Shown one piece after another: positions 36,823 through 47,070 of a stretch of DNA of 64,000 nt; positions within the stretch are counted from its first letter, which is position 1; each line of letters begins with the position of its first letter. Source of the DNA: Pseudotabrizicola alkalilacus (GTDB lineage: Bacteria > Pseudomonadota > Alphaproteobacteria > Rhodobacterales > Rhodobacteraceae); the NCBI RefSeq assembly GCF_003443995.1, contig NZ_QWEY01000002.1, positions 496,001 to 560,000 of the forward strand, read 5' to 3'. The notes under the pieces are model-generated. The model ran no database searches, had not been told where the DNA came from, and worked only from the letters and a program-made list of their open reading frames with translations. Both the position numbers and the translations under genes were made by a program.

Positions 36823-37992
36823 ATGCAGACGGGCACCCTCATTTCCGGCGCTGGCCATGCGGCTTTGATCCTCTGGGTGATGCTGGGGGATTGGCTGTTT
36901 ACACGCAAGGATGCCCCGCCGGTCGAGGTGGCGGAGGTATCGCTGATCTCGGCGGCGGAGTTTGACGCGATGGTGGCGGCAGCGCCGTCAACGCCGGAGC
37001 CTGCGCCTGCGCCGGAACCCGCGCCAGAGCCGCCTGCGGCGCAGCCGGAGCCAGAGCCGGTGGTCGAGCCGCCGCCGCCGGTGGTGCCGGACTTGCCGGA
37101 GCCTGCGCCGGTTGCCGAGCCTGAACCCGTGCCGGAGCCGGAACCTGTGCCCGAGCCGTTGCCGGAAAACAACGGCGTGGCGGATGCTTTGCCCTTGCCA
37201 GTGGACCCGGACCCGATCCCCGAGGTGCCTTTGCCGCCAACCGCCAGCCCCCGGCCCAAGCCCGCGCCGCGCGTGGCTCCGGTGCCGGTGGATGCGCCCG
37301 AGCCTGCGGTCGAAGTGGCCGAGGCCCCGGTCGAGGCGGTGACGCCGGACCCGGTGGAGACGCCCGAGGTGGTGGAGCCGGAACAGCCCGAGGCCCAGCC
37401 GGAAGAGGCGGGCACGGTGCTGGAGACCGAGGCCAATCAGAATGAGCAGGTCGTGGCCTCTGGCGCACCGCCCAGCAGCCCGCGCCCACGGGGCCGCCCG
37501 GTGCGCAGTGAAGCGCCGCCGAGAGAGACGGCGGCGGCGACAACGCCAGATCCCGCGCCCACGCCGACACCCGACACCAATGCCGATGCCGTGGCGGCAG
37601 CGCTGGCCGAAGCTTTGGCGGCAGAGACACCAGCCCCGACCGGCGGGGCGACCAATGCGCCGCAGGGCCCGCCAATGACCAGCGGCGAGCGGGATGCGTT
37701 GCGTGTGGCGGTACAGCAGTGCTGGAATGTCGGCTCGTTGTCGTCGGATGCCTTGCGTACGACGGTGGTGGTTTATGTCTCTGTTGCGCAGAACGGAGTG
37801 CCGGATGCCGGTTCGATCCGCATGATCGACGCGACCGGGGGCACCGAGGCGGGCGCGCGTGGCGCGTTTGAAGCGGCGCGGCGGGCGATTATCCGCTGCG
37901 GCGCGCGCGGTTTCCCGCTGCCGGCCGACAAATATGACCAGTGGCGCGAGATGGAGCTTGTGTTCAACCCGGATGGGATGCGGATGCGATGA
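36823..37992 (+). CDS. tolA: Tol-Pal system protein TolA (proline/glutamate-rich)
   Basis: This is a 389-residue protein that links the inner-membrane TolQR motor to Pal at the outer membrane. An N-terminal helix (about residues 7-26) is followed by a long Pro-Glu-Ala segment (residues about 55-215, with many PEP and EPxPxP units). The C-terminal domain begins [20 protein letters not shown] and ends [20 protein letters not shown]. The linker differs from the Ala-Lys helical linker of E. coli TolA and looks more TonB-like, which is usual in this lineage. It is followed by tolB after 112 bp. Confidence 0.9.
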   Translation: MQTGTLISGAGHAALILWVMLGDWLFTRKDAPPVEVAEVSLISAAEFDAMVAAAPSTPEPAPAPEPAPEPPAAQPEPEPVVEPPPPVVPDLPEPAPVAEPEPVPEPEPVPEPLPENNGVADALPLPVDPDPIPEVPLPPTASPRPKPAPRVAPVPVDAPEPAVEVAEAPVEAVTPDPVETPEVVEPEQPEAQPEEAGTVLETEANQNEQVVASGAPPSSPRPRGRPVRSEAPPRETAAATTPDPAPTPTPDTNADAVAAALAEALAAETPAPTGGATNAPQGPPMTSGERDALRVAVQQCWNVGSLSSDALRTTVVVYVSVAQNGVPDAGSIRMIDATGGTEAGARGAFEAARRAIIRCGARGFPLPADKYDQWREMELVFNPDGMRMR

Positions 37993-38104
37993 TCACGTTT
38001 ACGCCAGATTTTGCCGAAACGGAGCGATCCCTGTTCCTTTTCTCCCTGACCCCGGCGATGGCTGCGCTATGCTGCCCGCAACAGACCGAGGACAACCCGA
38101 GGCC

Positions 38105-39466
38105 ATGATGACAGTAAAACGCTTTCTGATTCCCGCCCTTGCGCCGGTTCTGGCCCCCGTTCTGGCCATTGCCTTGATGGCCCTGTCCGGCGTGCAGACC
38201 CCGGCACAAGCGCAATCGGGGCCGCTCAGGATAGAGATCACCGAAGGGGTGATCGAACCGCTGCCGTTTGCTGTGCCCGATTTTGTCGATGAGGGCGGTG
38301 CGGGGGAATATGCCCGTAACATCGCCCGTGTGATTGCCAGCGATCTGTCTGGCACCGGGTTGTTCCGCGAGATCCCGCGCGAGGCGCATATTGCCCGCGT
38401 GAGCAGCTTTGACAATTCGATCGGGTATGAGGACTGGAAGGCGATCAACGCGCAGGCGGTGATCACCGGGGCGGTGACAGTTTCGGGCGACCGGATCGTG
38501 GTGAAGTTCCGGCTGTTTGACGTGTTCAGCGGCCAGCAACTGGGTGAGGGGCTGCAATTTGCCGGCACCACCCAGACCTGGCGGCGGATGGCGCATAAGG
38601 TGGCCGATGCTGCGTACAGCCGGATCACCGGCGAGGGCGGGTATTTTGATACGCGCGTGGTGTTTGTCAGCGAATCCGGGCCAAAGAACCAGCGGTTGAA
38701 GCGGCTGGCGGTGATGGATTACGACGGCGCCAACGTGCAGTACCTGACCGACAGCTCGTCCATCGTGCTGGCCCCGCGATTCTCGCCCACCGGAGACCGG
38801 ATTCTGTACACCAGCTATGCGACCGGTTTTCCGCGTATCACGTTGATGGATGTGGGGTCTTTGCGCACGCAGACCCTGGCCGAGCAGCAGGGCACGATGA
38901 CCTTTGCGCCACGGTTTTCGCCGGATGGCGGGCGTGTCGTATTCTCGCTGGAGCGCGGTGGCAACTCTGACCTTTACATGCTGACCCTCGGCTCGGGGAA
39001 CCTGAGCCAGCTGACCAATGCGCCGTCGATTGAGACTGCGCCGAGTTTCAGCCCGGATGGCAGCCAGATCGTGTTTGAATCGGATCGCTCGGGCACTCAG
39101 CAGCTGTATATCATGCCCGCAAGTGGCGGTGAGGCGCGGCGGATTTCGGGCGGCCAGGGGCGCTACAGCACCCCGGTCTGGTCGCCGCGCGGTGACATGA
39201 TCGCCTTTACCAAGCAGCATCAGGGCCGGTTCCACATCGGCGTGATGCGCACCGACGGCTCGGAAGAGCGGTTGCTGACGGCGTCGTTCCTGGATGAAGG
39301 CCCGACCTGGGCCCCGAATGGCCGGGTGATCATGTTCACCCGCGAAACCAGCGGCGCGGGCGGCTCGGCGGCGCTGTATTCGGTGGATATTTCCGGGCGC
39401 AATCTGCGCCAGATCCCGACGGACGGTGCCGCATCAGACCCGGCGTGGTCGCCGCTGCTGCCTTGA
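38105..39466 (+). CDS. tolB: Tol-Pal system beta-propeller protein TolB
   Basis: This is a 453-residue periplasmic protein. A signal peptide of about 36 residues ends in AQAQ. The N-terminal domain ([20 protein letters not shown]) is followed by a six-bladed beta-propeller with repeated FSPDG/FSPTG and ITLM/LYML units that binds Pal. The frame is open upstream inside tolA, but the ATG at 38105 gives the signal peptide. A strong hairpin lies between it and pal. Confidence 0.95.
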   Translation: MMTVKRFLIPALAPVLAPVLAIALMALSGVQTPAQAQSGPLRIEITEGVIEPLPFAVPDFVDEGGAGEYARNIARVIASDLSGTGLFREIPREAHIARVSSFDNSIGYEDWKAINAQAVITGAVTVSGDRIVVKFRLFDVFSGQQLGEGLQFAGTTQTWRRMAHKVADAAYSRITGEGGYFDTRVVFVSESGPKNQRLKRLAVMDYDGANVQYLTDSSSIVLAPRFSPTGDRILYTSYATGFPRITLMDVGSLRTQTLAEQQGTMTFAPRFSPDGGRVVFSLERGGNSDLYMLTLGSGNLSQLTNAPSIETAPSFSPDGSQIVFESDRSGTQQLYIMPASGGEARRISGGQGRYSTPVWSPRGDMIAFTKQHQGRFHIGVMRTDGSEERLLTASFLDEGPTWAPNGRVIMFTRETSGAGGSAALYSVDISGRNLRQIPTDGAASDPAWSPLLP

Positions 39467-39475
39467 GCTGAACTG

Positions 39476-39499
39476 GCGCGCCCGATTCACAGGGCGCGC
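39476..39499 (+). promoter_or_regulatory. GC-rich hairpin between tolB and pal
   Basis: GCGCGCCC at 39476-39483 pairs perfectly with GGGCGCGC at 39492-39499 around the 8-nt loop GATTCACA. No T-tract follows, so it is not a canonical terminator. A processing or partial-termination site setting tolB versus pal levels is possible. Confidence 0.5.
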
Positions 39500-39550
39500 A
39501 AACTCTGATAAGATCATGGCCAATCGAGCCAGGAATAAAGGAAACTGAAT

Positions 39551-40090
39551 ATGTCGCTTCTTCCCAAGGCCCTTCTCCTTGTCGCTGCCTTTGGGCTGGC
39601 AGCCTGTAACAACCCTGACCGTTTTGGCGCTGGTGGTGCCGGAGCGGGCAGCGCAGGGGGCGCGGGCGGCATGAATGGCGGTTTCGTGGACACGACCGGT
39701 CTGGGTGATCCGAACAACCCGCAGTCGATCGCCTATTTCAACCAGCGCGTCGGCGACCGCGTGCTGTTCCCGGTGGATCAGCACACGCTGACCGATCAGG
39801 GCCGTCAGGTGCTGAGCGGGCAGGCCCAATGGCTGATGACCAACGCCTCTTATGCCGTCATCATCGAGGGCCATGCCGATGAGCAGGGCACGCGGGAATA
39901 CAACTTGTCGCTGGGCGCGCGTCGGGCGGCTGCGGTGCAGAACTACCTGATTTCGCAAGGTGTTCCTGCGGGGCGCATGCGCACCGTGAGCTATGGCAAA
40001 GAGCGCCCGATTGAAGTGTGTTCGACCGAGGCCTGCTATTCGCAGAACCGTCGTTCGGTCACGGTGCTGTCGATGGGCGCGGGGGCGTAA
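39551..40090 (+). CDS. pal: Peptidoglycan-associated lipoprotein Pal
   Basis: This is a 179-residue outer-membrane lipoprotein. The lipobox LAAC places the acylated Cys19. A glycine/alanine-rich linker (residues about 25-45) precedes the OmpA-like peptidoglycan-binding domain with GHADEQGTREYNLSLGARRA, where the aspartate binds diaminopimelate. It is the anchor point of the Tol-Pal system. The ATG at 39551 follows GGAAACTGAAT. The next gene cpoB starts 5 nt after its stop. Confidence 0.96.
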   Translation: MSLLPKALLLVAAFGLAACNNPDRFGAGGAGAGSAGGAGGMNGGFVDTTGLGDPNNPQSIAYFNQRVGDRVLFPVDQHTLTDQGRQVLSGQAQWLMTNASYAVIIEGHADEQGTREYNLSLGARRAAAVQNYLISQGVPAGRMRTVSYGKERPIEVCSTEACYSQNRRSVTVLSMGAGA

Positions 40091-40094
40091 GCGG

Positions 40095-40943
40095 ATGCTG
40101 CGTGCGGCCTTTACGGCACTGGTGTTGATGGCGGGGCCTGCGTTTTCGCAGACCAACCCGCAAACGCTGGCGGATATCCGGGCAGAGCTGGGTTCGCTTT
40201 CTGCCGCGTTCAACGGGCTGAAGGCGGAGCTGGTGCAGACCGGGGCCGCAGGCGGCGCGCTGGCCGGTGGCTCGGCCCTGCAGCGGATGGATGCGATGGA
40301 AGCGGAACTGTCGCGGCTGACCGCGCGGGCCGAAGAGATCGAGCTGCGGCTGAACCGGGTGGTCAGCGATGGCACCAACCGGATCGGCGATCTGGAATTC
40401 CGGCTGTGCGAAGTGACTCCGGGCTGCGATATTGCCACCGTGGGCACCACGCCGCTGTTGGGCGGGGATACCGGCGGTGGGGCAGCGGCCCCGGCGCAAT
40501 CGCCCAATGCGGTGGTGATCGAAGAGCCGACCGGCCCGGTGACGGGCGGGGTAGAGCTGGCGATTGGCGAGCAGGCGGATTTTGACCGGGCCCGGGCGGT
40601 GCTCGGTCAAGGTGACTTTCGCACCGCCGCGGACCTCTTTGCGACCTTTACCCAATCCTATCCTGGCTCGCCGCTGAGCCAGGAGGCGCAGTTCAGCCGG
40701 GGGGAAGCTCTGGTGCAGCTGGGGGAAACCTCGAATGCGGCGCGGGCCTATCTGGAGTCGTTTTCGGCGAATCCTGACGGCCAGTTTGCCGCCGAGTCGC
40801 TGCTGAAGCTGGGGGAGGCGCTGGGTGTGCTGGGGCAGACGCCAGAGGCTTGCGTAACGCTGGCCGAGGTGGGCACGCGCTATCCGGGCAGTCTTGCCGC
40901 GACGCAGGCACAGGTGGCGATGCAAGGGTATCAATGCCAGTGA
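40095..40943 (+). CDS. cpoB: Cell division coordinator CpoB (YbgF)
   Basis: This is a 282-residue periplasmic protein with a signal peptide (MLRAAFTALVLMAGPAFS). A coiled-coil stretch follows (residues about 65-100, MDAMEAELSRLTARAEEIELRL) and then a TPR domain (FDRARAVLGQGDFRTAADLF and its repeats). In E. coli CpoB coordinates PBP1B with the Tol machine at division. The ATG at 40095 is 4 nt after the pal stop, consistent with one operon. Its 3' end overlaps the tilS start. Confidence 0.88.
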   Translation: MLRAAFTALVLMAGPAFSQTNPQTLADIRAELGSLSAAFNGLKAELVQTGAAGGALAGGSALQRMDAMEAELSRLTARAEEIELRLNRVVSDGTNRIGDLEFRLCEVTPGCDIATVGTTPLLGGDTGGGAAAPAQSPNAVVIEEPTGPVTGGVELAIGEQADFDRARAVLGQGDFRTAADLFATFTQSYPGSPLSQEAQFSRGEALVQLGETSNAARAYLESFSANPDGQFAAESLLKLGEALGVLGQTPEACVTLAEVGTRYPGSLAATQAQVAMQGYQCQ

Positions 40944-42196
40944 GCGACCCGGACCGGAGTATGCCCGACCTTGATCTGACTGAAAGCGCCCGTCGGGCGC
41001 TTTCATTGATTCCGGGGCAGGGTGTCGTCGGGCTGGCGGTGTCTGGCGGCGGCGATTCGATGGCGATGCTGCATCTGATGCAGGCGGTGGCGCAGCGGCC
41101 TTTGGCGGTGGCGACGGTGGATCATGGTCTGCGCGCCGCGGCGGCGGCAGAGGCGGCGCGGGTGGGGCAGATGTGCGCCGGGCTGGGACTGCCGCATGAG
41201 GTGCTGGTCTGGCAGCATGGCGCGGTCGAAGGCAATCTGATGGCAGCGGCGCGGCGCGCGCGCTATGGCCTGCTGGCCGATTGGGCGCAACGGCAGGGCA
41301 TTGGCGCGGTGCTGGTGGCGCATACGGCGGATGATCAGGCTGAGACGGTGCTGTTGGGCCTGGCGCGGGCGGCGGGGCTGGACGGGCTGGCGGGGATGCG
41401 GCCCCGGTGGCAGCAGGGGGGTGTGGCGTTTCACCGGCCTTTGCTGGCGGTGACGCGGGCGGCGCTGCGCGGGTTCTTGCAGCGGCGCGGGCTGTGGTTT
41501 GTGGATGACCCGAGCAATGAGGATCTGGCCTTTGACCGGGTGAAGATGCGGGGCGCGCTGGCGGGTCTGGCTGCTGTGGGGATCACCGCGCCGGGGCTGG
41601 CAGCAGTGGCGCGCAATCTGGCGGCGGTGCAGGCCGACCTGCGCGGGCTGGCGGCCGAGGCGGCTGAACGGCTGGTGGGTGAACGGGCGGGCGCGCTGGA
41701 GCTGGACCGGGCGGGCTTTGCCGCATTGCCCGACGAGCTGGCGCGGCGGCTGGTGCAGGCGGGGCTGATGTGGCTGTCGGGGGCGGACTATCCACCGCGT
41801 GCCGAAGCGCTTGGCCGGATGGTACAGGGCCTGCGCGACGGGCGGGATTGCACGCTGTGGGGCTGCCGGTTGGTGCATCGCAAGGGCTGCGCGCTCTTGC
41901 TGCGCGAGCCGCGCGCACTGGGGCCGGACGTGGCTTTGGGCGCGGTGTGGGACGGGCGCTGGCGGGTGACGGGGCCGGGTGCGGGCGTGGTGCGGGCGGT
42001 CGGCGTGCAGGGGCTGGCGCAGCTGCCGGACTGGCGCGCGGCGGGGATTGCGCGCGAGGCCGCACTGGTCACGCCGGGGGTCTGGGAGGGTGACCGGCTG
42101 CTGGCGGCCCCGGGGCTCGGATCAGGATTAACGTTTGGTAAAGAATTTGCTGCGACATTGACGGCAGGTTTTGGCTTATTCCTGTTATCGCATTGA
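40934..42196 (+). CDS. tilS: tRNA(Ile)-lysidine synthetase
   Basis: This is a protein of about 420 residues that converts the wobble C of tRNA-Ile2(CAU) to lysidine, which changes both its charging and its decoding. The PP-loop ATP-binding motif is VSGGGDSMAML. HTADDQAETVLLGLARA and DDPSNEDLAFDRVKMR are family signatures. The start could be the ATG at 40934, with AAGGG upstream and a 10-bp overlap with cpoB, or the ATG at 40961; I prefer the former. The C-terminal part is alanine/leucine-rich and less conserved. Confidence 0.88.
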   Translation: MPVSDPDRSMPDLDLTESARRALSLIPGQGVVGLAVSGGGDSMAMLHLMQAVAQRPLAVATVDHGLRAAAAAEAARVGQMCAGLGLPHEVLVWQHGAVEGNLMAAARRARYGLLADWAQRQGIGAVLVAHTADDQAETVLLGLARAAGLDGLAGMRPRWQQGGVAFHRPLLAVTRAALRGFLQRRGLWFVDDPSNEDLAFDRVKMRGALAGLAAVGITAPGLAAVARNLAAVQADLRGLAAEAAERLVGERAGALELDRAGFAALPDELARRLVQAGLMWLSGADYPPRAEALGRMVQGLRDGRDCTLWGCRLVHRKGCALLLREPRALGPDVALGAVWDGRWRVTGPGAGVVRAVGVQGLAQLPDWRAAGIAREAALVTPGVWEGDRLLAAPGLGSGLTFGKEFAATLTAGFGLFLLSH

Positions 42197-42275
42197 ACCC
42201 CGCGCCGTTCTGTCTATCTTAGGAGGCAAGACCGCCGCTCCGTTCGGGCAGGCGGACATGTGAGGAGACGCTTGC

Positions 42276-44183
42276 GTGGGCAATGCACGAAATATCGCTT
42301 TCTGGGTCGTTCTGTTTTTTCTGATCCTGGCGCTGTTCAATCTATTCAGTGGCAATCAGGCCACCACCTCGTCGCGGCAGATCTCCTATTCGGATTTCGT
42401 GCAGCGGGTGGATTCCGGGGAAGTGACCAGCGTGGTCATCGACGGCGAACGGCTGCAGGTGCGGGGGCGCGACGGCAATACCTATGCCGCCATCGTGCCG
42501 CAGGGCACCGATGTGACCGACCGGCTGGTTGCCGCCGGTGTTGAAGTGCGGGCCGAGGCGCAGCAGCAATCGGGATTTGTGTCGATCCTGATGACCTTCC
42601 TGCCGTTCCTGTTGCTGATCGGGGTCTGGATCTTCTTCATGAACCGGATGCAGGGCGGCGGCAAAGGCGGGGCGATGGGCTTTGGCAAATCGCGCGCCAA
42701 ATTGCTGACCGAAAAGCATGGCCGGGTGACATTTGACGACGTGGCCGGGATTGACGAGGCCAAGGAAGAGCTGGAAGAAATTGTTGAATTCCTGCGCAAC
42801 CCGCAGAAATTCAGCCGTCTGGGCGGCAAGATTCCCAAGGGTGCCCTGCTGGTTGGCCCGCCCGGGACAGGTAAGACCCTGCTGGCCCGCGCAATTGCCG
42901 GTGAGGCCGGGGTGCCGTTCTTTACCATCTCGGGCTCTGATTTTGTCGAGATGTTCGTGGGCGTCGGTGCCAGTCGGGTGCGCGACATGTTCGAACAGGC
43001 AAAAAAGAACGCGCCCTGCATCGTGTTTATCGACGAGATCGACGCTGTGGGCCGTGCCCGTGGCGTTGGCATCGGCGGCGGCAATGATGAACGTGAACAG
43101 ACGCTGAACCAGCTGCTGGTCGAGATGGACGGTTTTGAGGCGAATGAGGGTGTGATCATCGTCGCCGCCACCAACCGCAAAGACGTGCTGGACCCTGCCT
43201 TGCTGCGTCCGGGCCGGTTTGACCGCCAGATTCACGTGCCGAATCCTGACATCAAAGGGCGTGAGAAGATCCTGGGCGTTCATGCCCGCAAGGTACCTCT
43301 GGGGCCGGATGTTGATCTGCGCACGATTGCGCGCGGCACGCCCGGATTTTCGGGCGCCGATCTGATGAACCTTGTGAATGAGGCGGCTTTGATGGCCGCG
43401 CGTATTGGCCGTCGCTTTGTTGCGATGGACGATTTCGAGAATGCCAAAGACAAGGTGATGATGGGGGCCGAGCGTCGCAGCATGGTGCTGACGCAGGACC
43501 AGAAGGAAATGACCGCCTATCACGAAGCTGGCCACGCGGTTGTAGGGATGGCTTTGCCGAAGTGTGATCCGGTCTACAAGGCAACGATCATTCCGCGCGG
43601 CGGTGCTTTGGGCATGGTGATGAGCCTGCCGGAGATGGACCGTCTGAACTGGCACCGCGATCAGTGCGAACAGCGCATCGCGATGACTATGGCCGGAAAA
43701 GCCGCAGAGATCATCAAATGGGGCGAGGATTCGGTGTCGAATGGCCCTTCGGGCGACATCCAGCAAGCCTCGGCTCTGGCGCGCGCCATGGTGCTGCGCT
43801 GGGGGATGTCGGATGTGGTCGGCAATATCGACTATGCCGAAGCGGCTGAGGGCTATTCCGGCAATACCGGCGGGTTCTCGGTGTCGGCCGAAACCAAACG
43901 GTTGATCGAGCAGGAAGTGAAACGCCTGATCGACGAAGGCTATGAGACCGCACGGCGTATCCTGCTGGAGAAGAATACCGAGTTCGAGCGGCTGGCGCAG
44001 GGTCTGCTGGAATATGAAACCCTGACCGGCGACGAGATCAAAAAGGTGGTTGCCGGTGAAAAACTGGGCGGCGGCGATGATGCCGACAAGCCGGCTTCGG
44101 GTGGGGGGCTGACGGCCATTCCGTCGATCCCGAAGCTGAAGCCGAAAACCACTGGCGGGCTGGAGCCGGAGCCGACGGCCTGA
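42276..44183 (+). CDS. ftsH: ATP-dependent zinc metalloprotease FtsH
   Basis: This is a 635-residue membrane-anchored AAA+ protease that degrades membrane and regulatory proteins. Two helices flank a small periplasmic domain (residues about 7-25 and 100-121). The AAA+ module has Walker A GPPGTGKT at 194-201, and the zinc site HEAGH is at 416-420. The C-terminal tail beyond residue 600 is low-complexity (KPASGGG). The start is a GTG at 42276 behind GAGGAG at 42262-42267. A terminator follows directly. Confidence 0.96.
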   Translation: MGNARNIAFWVVLFFLILALFNLFSGNQATTSSRQISYSDFVQRVDSGEVTSVVIDGERLQVRGRDGNTYAAIVPQGTDVTDRLVAAGVEVRAEAQQQSGFVSILMTFLPFLLLIGVWIFFMNRMQGGGKGGAMGFGKSRAKLLTEKHGRVTFDDVAGIDEAKEELEEIVEFLRNPQKFSRLGGKIPKGALLVGPPGTGKTLLARAIAGEAGVPFFTISGSDFVEMFVGVGASRVRDMFEQAKKNAPCIVFIDEIDAVGRARGVGIGGGNDEREQTLNQLLVEMDGFEANEGVIIVAATNRKDVLDPALLRPGRFDRQIHVPNPDIKGREKILGVHARKVPLGPDVDLRTIARGTPGFSGADLMNLVNEAALMAARIGRRFVAMDDFENAKDKVMMGAERRSMVLTQDQKEMTAYHEAGHAVVGMALPKCDPVYKATIIPRGGALGMVMSLPEMDRLNWHRDQCEQRIAMTMAGKAAEIIKWGEDSVSNGPSGDIQQASALARAMVLRWGMSDVVGNIDYAEAAEGYSGNTGGFSVSAETKRLIEQEVKRLIDEGYETARRILLEKNTEFERLAQGLLEYETLTGDEIKKVVAGEKLGGGDDADKPASGGGLTAIPSIPKLKPKTTGGLEPEPTA

Positions 44184-44202
44184 CATCTGGTTGATGTGAC
44201 AT

Positions 44203-44234
44203 ACCCCCGGAGCCTGACGGCGCCGGGGGTTTTC
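44203..44234 (+). terminator. Rho-independent terminator of ftsH
   Basis: ACCCCCGG at 44203-44210 pairs with CCGGGGGT at 44223-44230; a run of T residues continues after the second arm. Confidence 0.85.
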
Positions 44235-44256
44235 ATTTGCGCAAAAGGGGTGGGCA

Positions 44257-44856
44257 ATGGCGGCTTTGAAACCGACCGGCTTTGTGGGGCGGATCGTCTG
44301 GCTGGGCGTGGTGCCCGACCGGGCGCGGCAGTTGCAGGCAGAGCCGGTGGCAACGTTGCGCGCGCATTTTGACGGGCCAATGGGCGAGGCGCATGGCGGG
44401 CTTACGCGGCCTGCATGCAGCCGGGTCAAGGCGCTTTATCCGCGCGACACGGTGATCCGCAACACGCGGCAGTTTTCAGTGATGGGGGCAGAGGATCTGG
44501 CGCAGATCGCGCAGCGCATGGGGCTGGCGGCGCTGGACCCGGCGCTGGTGGGCGCGACGATGGTGATCGAAGGCCTGCCGGATTTCTCGCATCTGCCGCC
44601 GTCGTCACGGTTGCAGGGCGCGGCGGGGGCGACGCTGGTGGTGGATATGGAAAACCGCCCCTGCGTGCTGCCCGGCAAACCGATCGAGGCGACGCATCCC
44701 GGCTTTGGCGCCAGGTTCAAGACGGCGGCCAACGGACGGCGCGGCATCACCGCCTGGGTGGAGCGGGAAGGGGTTTTTAGTCTGGGAGAGGCGATTTCCT
44801 TGTATGTCCCCGACCAGCCGGTCTGGGCGCATCTGGCCGACGCACGGCGCGGATAG
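44257..44856 (+). CDS. MOSC domain-containing protein
   Basis: This is a 199-residue protein with a beta-barrel MOSC (molybdenum cofactor sulfurase C-terminal) domain. The stretch GATMVIEGLPDFSHLPPSSR and VVDMENRPCVLPGKPI, with its conserved cysteine, are typical. MOSC proteins bind and transfer sulfur or modify molybdenum cofactor; the specific role here is unknown. The ATG at 44257 follows AAAAGGGG. It stands between the ftsH terminator and fhs. Confidence 0.85.
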   Translation: MAALKPTGFVGRIVWLGVVPDRARQLQAEPVATLRAHFDGPMGEAHGGLTRPACSRVKALYPRDTVIRNTRQFSVMGAEDLAQIAQRMGLAALDPALVGATMVIEGLPDFSHLPPSSRLQGAAGATLVVDMENRPCVLPGKPIEATHPGFGARFKTAANGRRGITAWVEREGVFSLGEAISLYVPDQPVWAHLADARRG

Positions 44857-44987
44857 CGGTTTGCGGCGCGTTAGCGGCGATTTTTTGCAGGCGACAGGTC
44901 GGAAATGCCTGTGTCGCGAGCATTTGCCCCGGTAACACTGGGCCCAAGCGCCGCAAAAAGGTGCAAGCCTGACCCTGGGAGAGAGAC

Positions 44988-46664
44988 ATGGCACTACCAT
45001 CCGATATCGAGATCGCCCGCGCGGCGAAAAAGCTGCCCATTCAAGGGATCGGCGCGAAACTGGGAATACCTGAGGCCGATCTGCTGCCCTATGGCCATGA
45101 CAAGGCCAAGGTCGGGCAAGGCTTTATCGCCTCTTTGCGGGGCCGTCCCGATGGCAAGCTGATTCTGGTGACCGCGATCAACCCGACCCCGGCGGGCGAG
45201 GGCAAGACCACGACGACGGTTGGGCTTGGCGACGGGCTGAACCGGATCGGCAAGCGCGCGGTGGTCTGTATCCGCGAAGCCTCGCTTGGCCCGAATTTCG
45301 GTATGAAAGGTGGCGCTGCGGGTGGCGGCATGGCGCAGATCGTGCCGATGGAAGAGATGAACCTGCATTTCACCGGCGATTTCCACGCGATCACCAGCGC
45401 GCACAACCTGCTGGCGGCGATGATCGACAACCACATCTACTGGGGCAATACGCTGGACATGGACGCGCGCCGCATCGTGTGGCGGCGGGTGATGGATATG
45501 AACGACCGCGCCTTGCGCGATGTGGTGACCAGCCTTGGCGGCGTGTCGAACGGCTATCCGCGCCAGACCGGGTTTGACATCACGGTGGCGTCGGAGGTGA
45601 TGGCCATTCTGTGCCTCGCCCGGGATCTGGACGATCTGGAACGGCGGCTGGGCGATATCGTGGTGGCCTATACCAGCGCGAAAACCCCGGTGACGGCGCG
45701 CGACCTCAAGGCCGATGGCGCGATGACGGTGCTGCTGAAAGACGCGATGCAGCCCAATCTGGTGCAGACGCTGGAGAACAACCCGGCCTTTGTGCATGGC
45801 GGCCCGTTTGCCAATATCGCGCATGGCTGCAACTCGGTGATCGCCACCACGACCGCGCTGAAGCTGGGCGAGTATGTGGTGACCGAGGCCGGGTTCGGTG
45901 CCGATCTGGGGGCGGAAAAGTTCTTTGACATCAAGTGCCGCAAGGCGGGCTTGCGGCCAGCGGCGGCGGTGATTGTCGCCACGGTGCGGGCGATGAAGAT
46001 GAACGGCGGTGTGGCCAAGGCCGACCTTGGGGCCGAGAATGTGGCGGCGGTGCAGGCAGGCTGCCCCAACCTTGGCCGCCACATCGCCAACGTAAAGGGG
46101 TTTGGCGTGCCGGTGGTGGTGGCGATCAACCATTTCACCACCGATACCGAGGCCGAGGTCCAGGCGGTCAAAGACTATGTGGCGGCGCAGGGGGCCGAGG
46201 CGATCCTGTGCAAACATTGGGCCCAAGGCAGCGCGGGGATCGAGGATCTGGCGCGCAAGGTGGTGGATCTGGCCGAAAGTGGCGTTGCCGATTTCGCGCC
46301 GCTGTACCCTGACGACATGCCGCTGTTTGCCAAGATCGAGACGATTGCCAAGCGGATCTATCACGCCGGGGCGGTGGTGGCCGACAAGGCGGTTCTGGAT
46401 CAGCTGAAAGTCTGGGAGGCTGCGGGTTACGGCGCTTTGCCGGTTTGCATTGCCAAGACGCAATACAGTTTTACCACCGATCCGACCGTGCGCGGCGCGC
46501 CGGTGGGCCATACCATCCCGCTGCGCGAGGTACGGTTGTCGGCGGGGGCGGGGTTTGTCGTGGCGATCTGCGGCGAGATCATGACCATGCCCGGCCTGCC
46601 CCGGGTGCCGAGCGCAGAGGTGATCCGGCTGAACGCGGATGGCGATGTCGAAGGTCTGTTCTGA
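44988..46664 (+). CDS. fhs: Formate-tetrahydrofolate ligase
   Basis: This is a 558-residue enzyme that makes 10-formyl-THF from formate, THF and ATP. The P-loop [14 protein letters not shown] covers residues 67-80, and [20 protein letters not shown] is a family signature, as is the C-terminal [16 protein letters not shown]. With folD downstream it forms a reversible path between formate and methylene-THF, often important in Rhodobacteraceae that handle methylated compounds. The ATG at 44988 follows GGGAGAGAGAC. Confidence 0.96.
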   Translation: MALPSDIEIARAAKKLPIQGIGAKLGIPEADLLPYGHDKAKVGQGFIASLRGRPDGKLILVTAINPTPAGEGKTTTTVGLGDGLNRIGKRAVVCIREASLGPNFGMKGGAAGGGMAQIVPMEEMNLHFTGDFHAITSAHNLLAAMIDNHIYWGNTLDMDARRIVWRRVMDMNDRALRDVVTSLGGVSNGYPRQTGFDITVASEVMAILCLARDLDDLERRLGDIVVAYTSAKTPVTARDLKADGAMTVLLKDAMQPNLVQTLENNPAFVHGGPFANIAHGCNSVIATTTALKLGEYVVTEAGFGADLGAEKFFDIKCRKAGLRPAAAVIVATVRAMKMNGGVAKADLGAENVAAVQAGCPNLGRHIANVKGFGVPVVVAINHFTTDTEAEVQAVKDYVAAQGAEAILCKHWAQGSAGIEDLARKVVDLAESGVADFAPLYPDDMPLFAKIETIAKRIYHAGAVVADKAVLDQLKVWEAAGYGALPVCIAKTQYSFTTDPTVRGAPVGHTIPLREVRLSAGAGFVVAICGEIMTMPGLPRVPSAEVIRLNADGDVEGLF

Positions 46665-46754
46665 ACGGCTGTCACGGTCGCTCTGAGGCAAATCCCCGCG
46701 TTGCCCTTTGTCGGGCGGCGCTTTATGTCGGGGCATCTGAACGGGAAGGGTCTT

Positions 46755-47069
46755 ATGCGCAAACCTGCCGAGTGTGAAACCATGGTCCACATCCGGGCCG
46801 AGATTGACCGGCTGGATGAAGCGCTGGTCCGGCTGCTCGCCGAACGTGCGGGCTATATCGACCGCGCCGCCGAGATCAAGGCCGAGGTGGATCTGCCTGC
46901 GCGCATCGGCTCGCGGGTCGAAGAGGTGGTGACCAATGTGCGCCGCCATGCGACAGCCTATGGCCTGCCGCCCGAGCTGGTGGAAAAGCTGTGGCGGCGG
47001 TTGATCGACTGGTCCATCGCGCGCGAGGAAAACCGGCTTGGCCCGGATTCGATGCGAAAGGACGGGTGA
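46755..47069 (+). CDS. PchB-like chorismate mutase/isochorismate pyruvate-lyase family protein
   Basis: This is a 104-residue all-helical AroQ-fold protein. [21 protein letters not shown] resembles the N-terminus of PchB of Pseudomonas, and residues aligned by eye with E. coli AroQ Arg11, Arg28, Lys39, Arg47 and Arg51 are present. The residue aligned with the catalytic Gln88 (PchB Gln90) is a glutamate in IAREEN. The reaction is therefore uncertain: chorismate to prephenate, isochorismate to salicylate plus pyruvate, or something else. The ATG at 46755 with GGGAAGGG upstream is preferred to one at 46725. It lies between fhs and folD, with folD starting 1 nt after its stop. Confidence 0.78.
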   Translation: MRKPAECETMVHIRAEIDRLDEALVRLLAERAGYIDRAAEIKAEVDLPARIGSRVEEVVTNVRRHATAYGLPPELVEKLWRRLIDWSIAREENRLGPDSMRKDG

Positions 47070-47070
47070 G

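Noticed and set aside
35358-37436. Minus-strand open frame of 692 codons with Ser/Gly repeats opposite tolQ, tolR and tolA
   Set aside because: The SGSGSGTG repeats are the complement of the TolA Pro-Glu linker; TolQ, TolR and TolA motifs on the plus strand settle the reading.
42158-42190. TTGACG followed by AT-rich sequence as ftsH promoter inside the tilS end
   Set aside because: No -10 match at acceptable spacing; 17-19 bp spacings give only weak hexamers.
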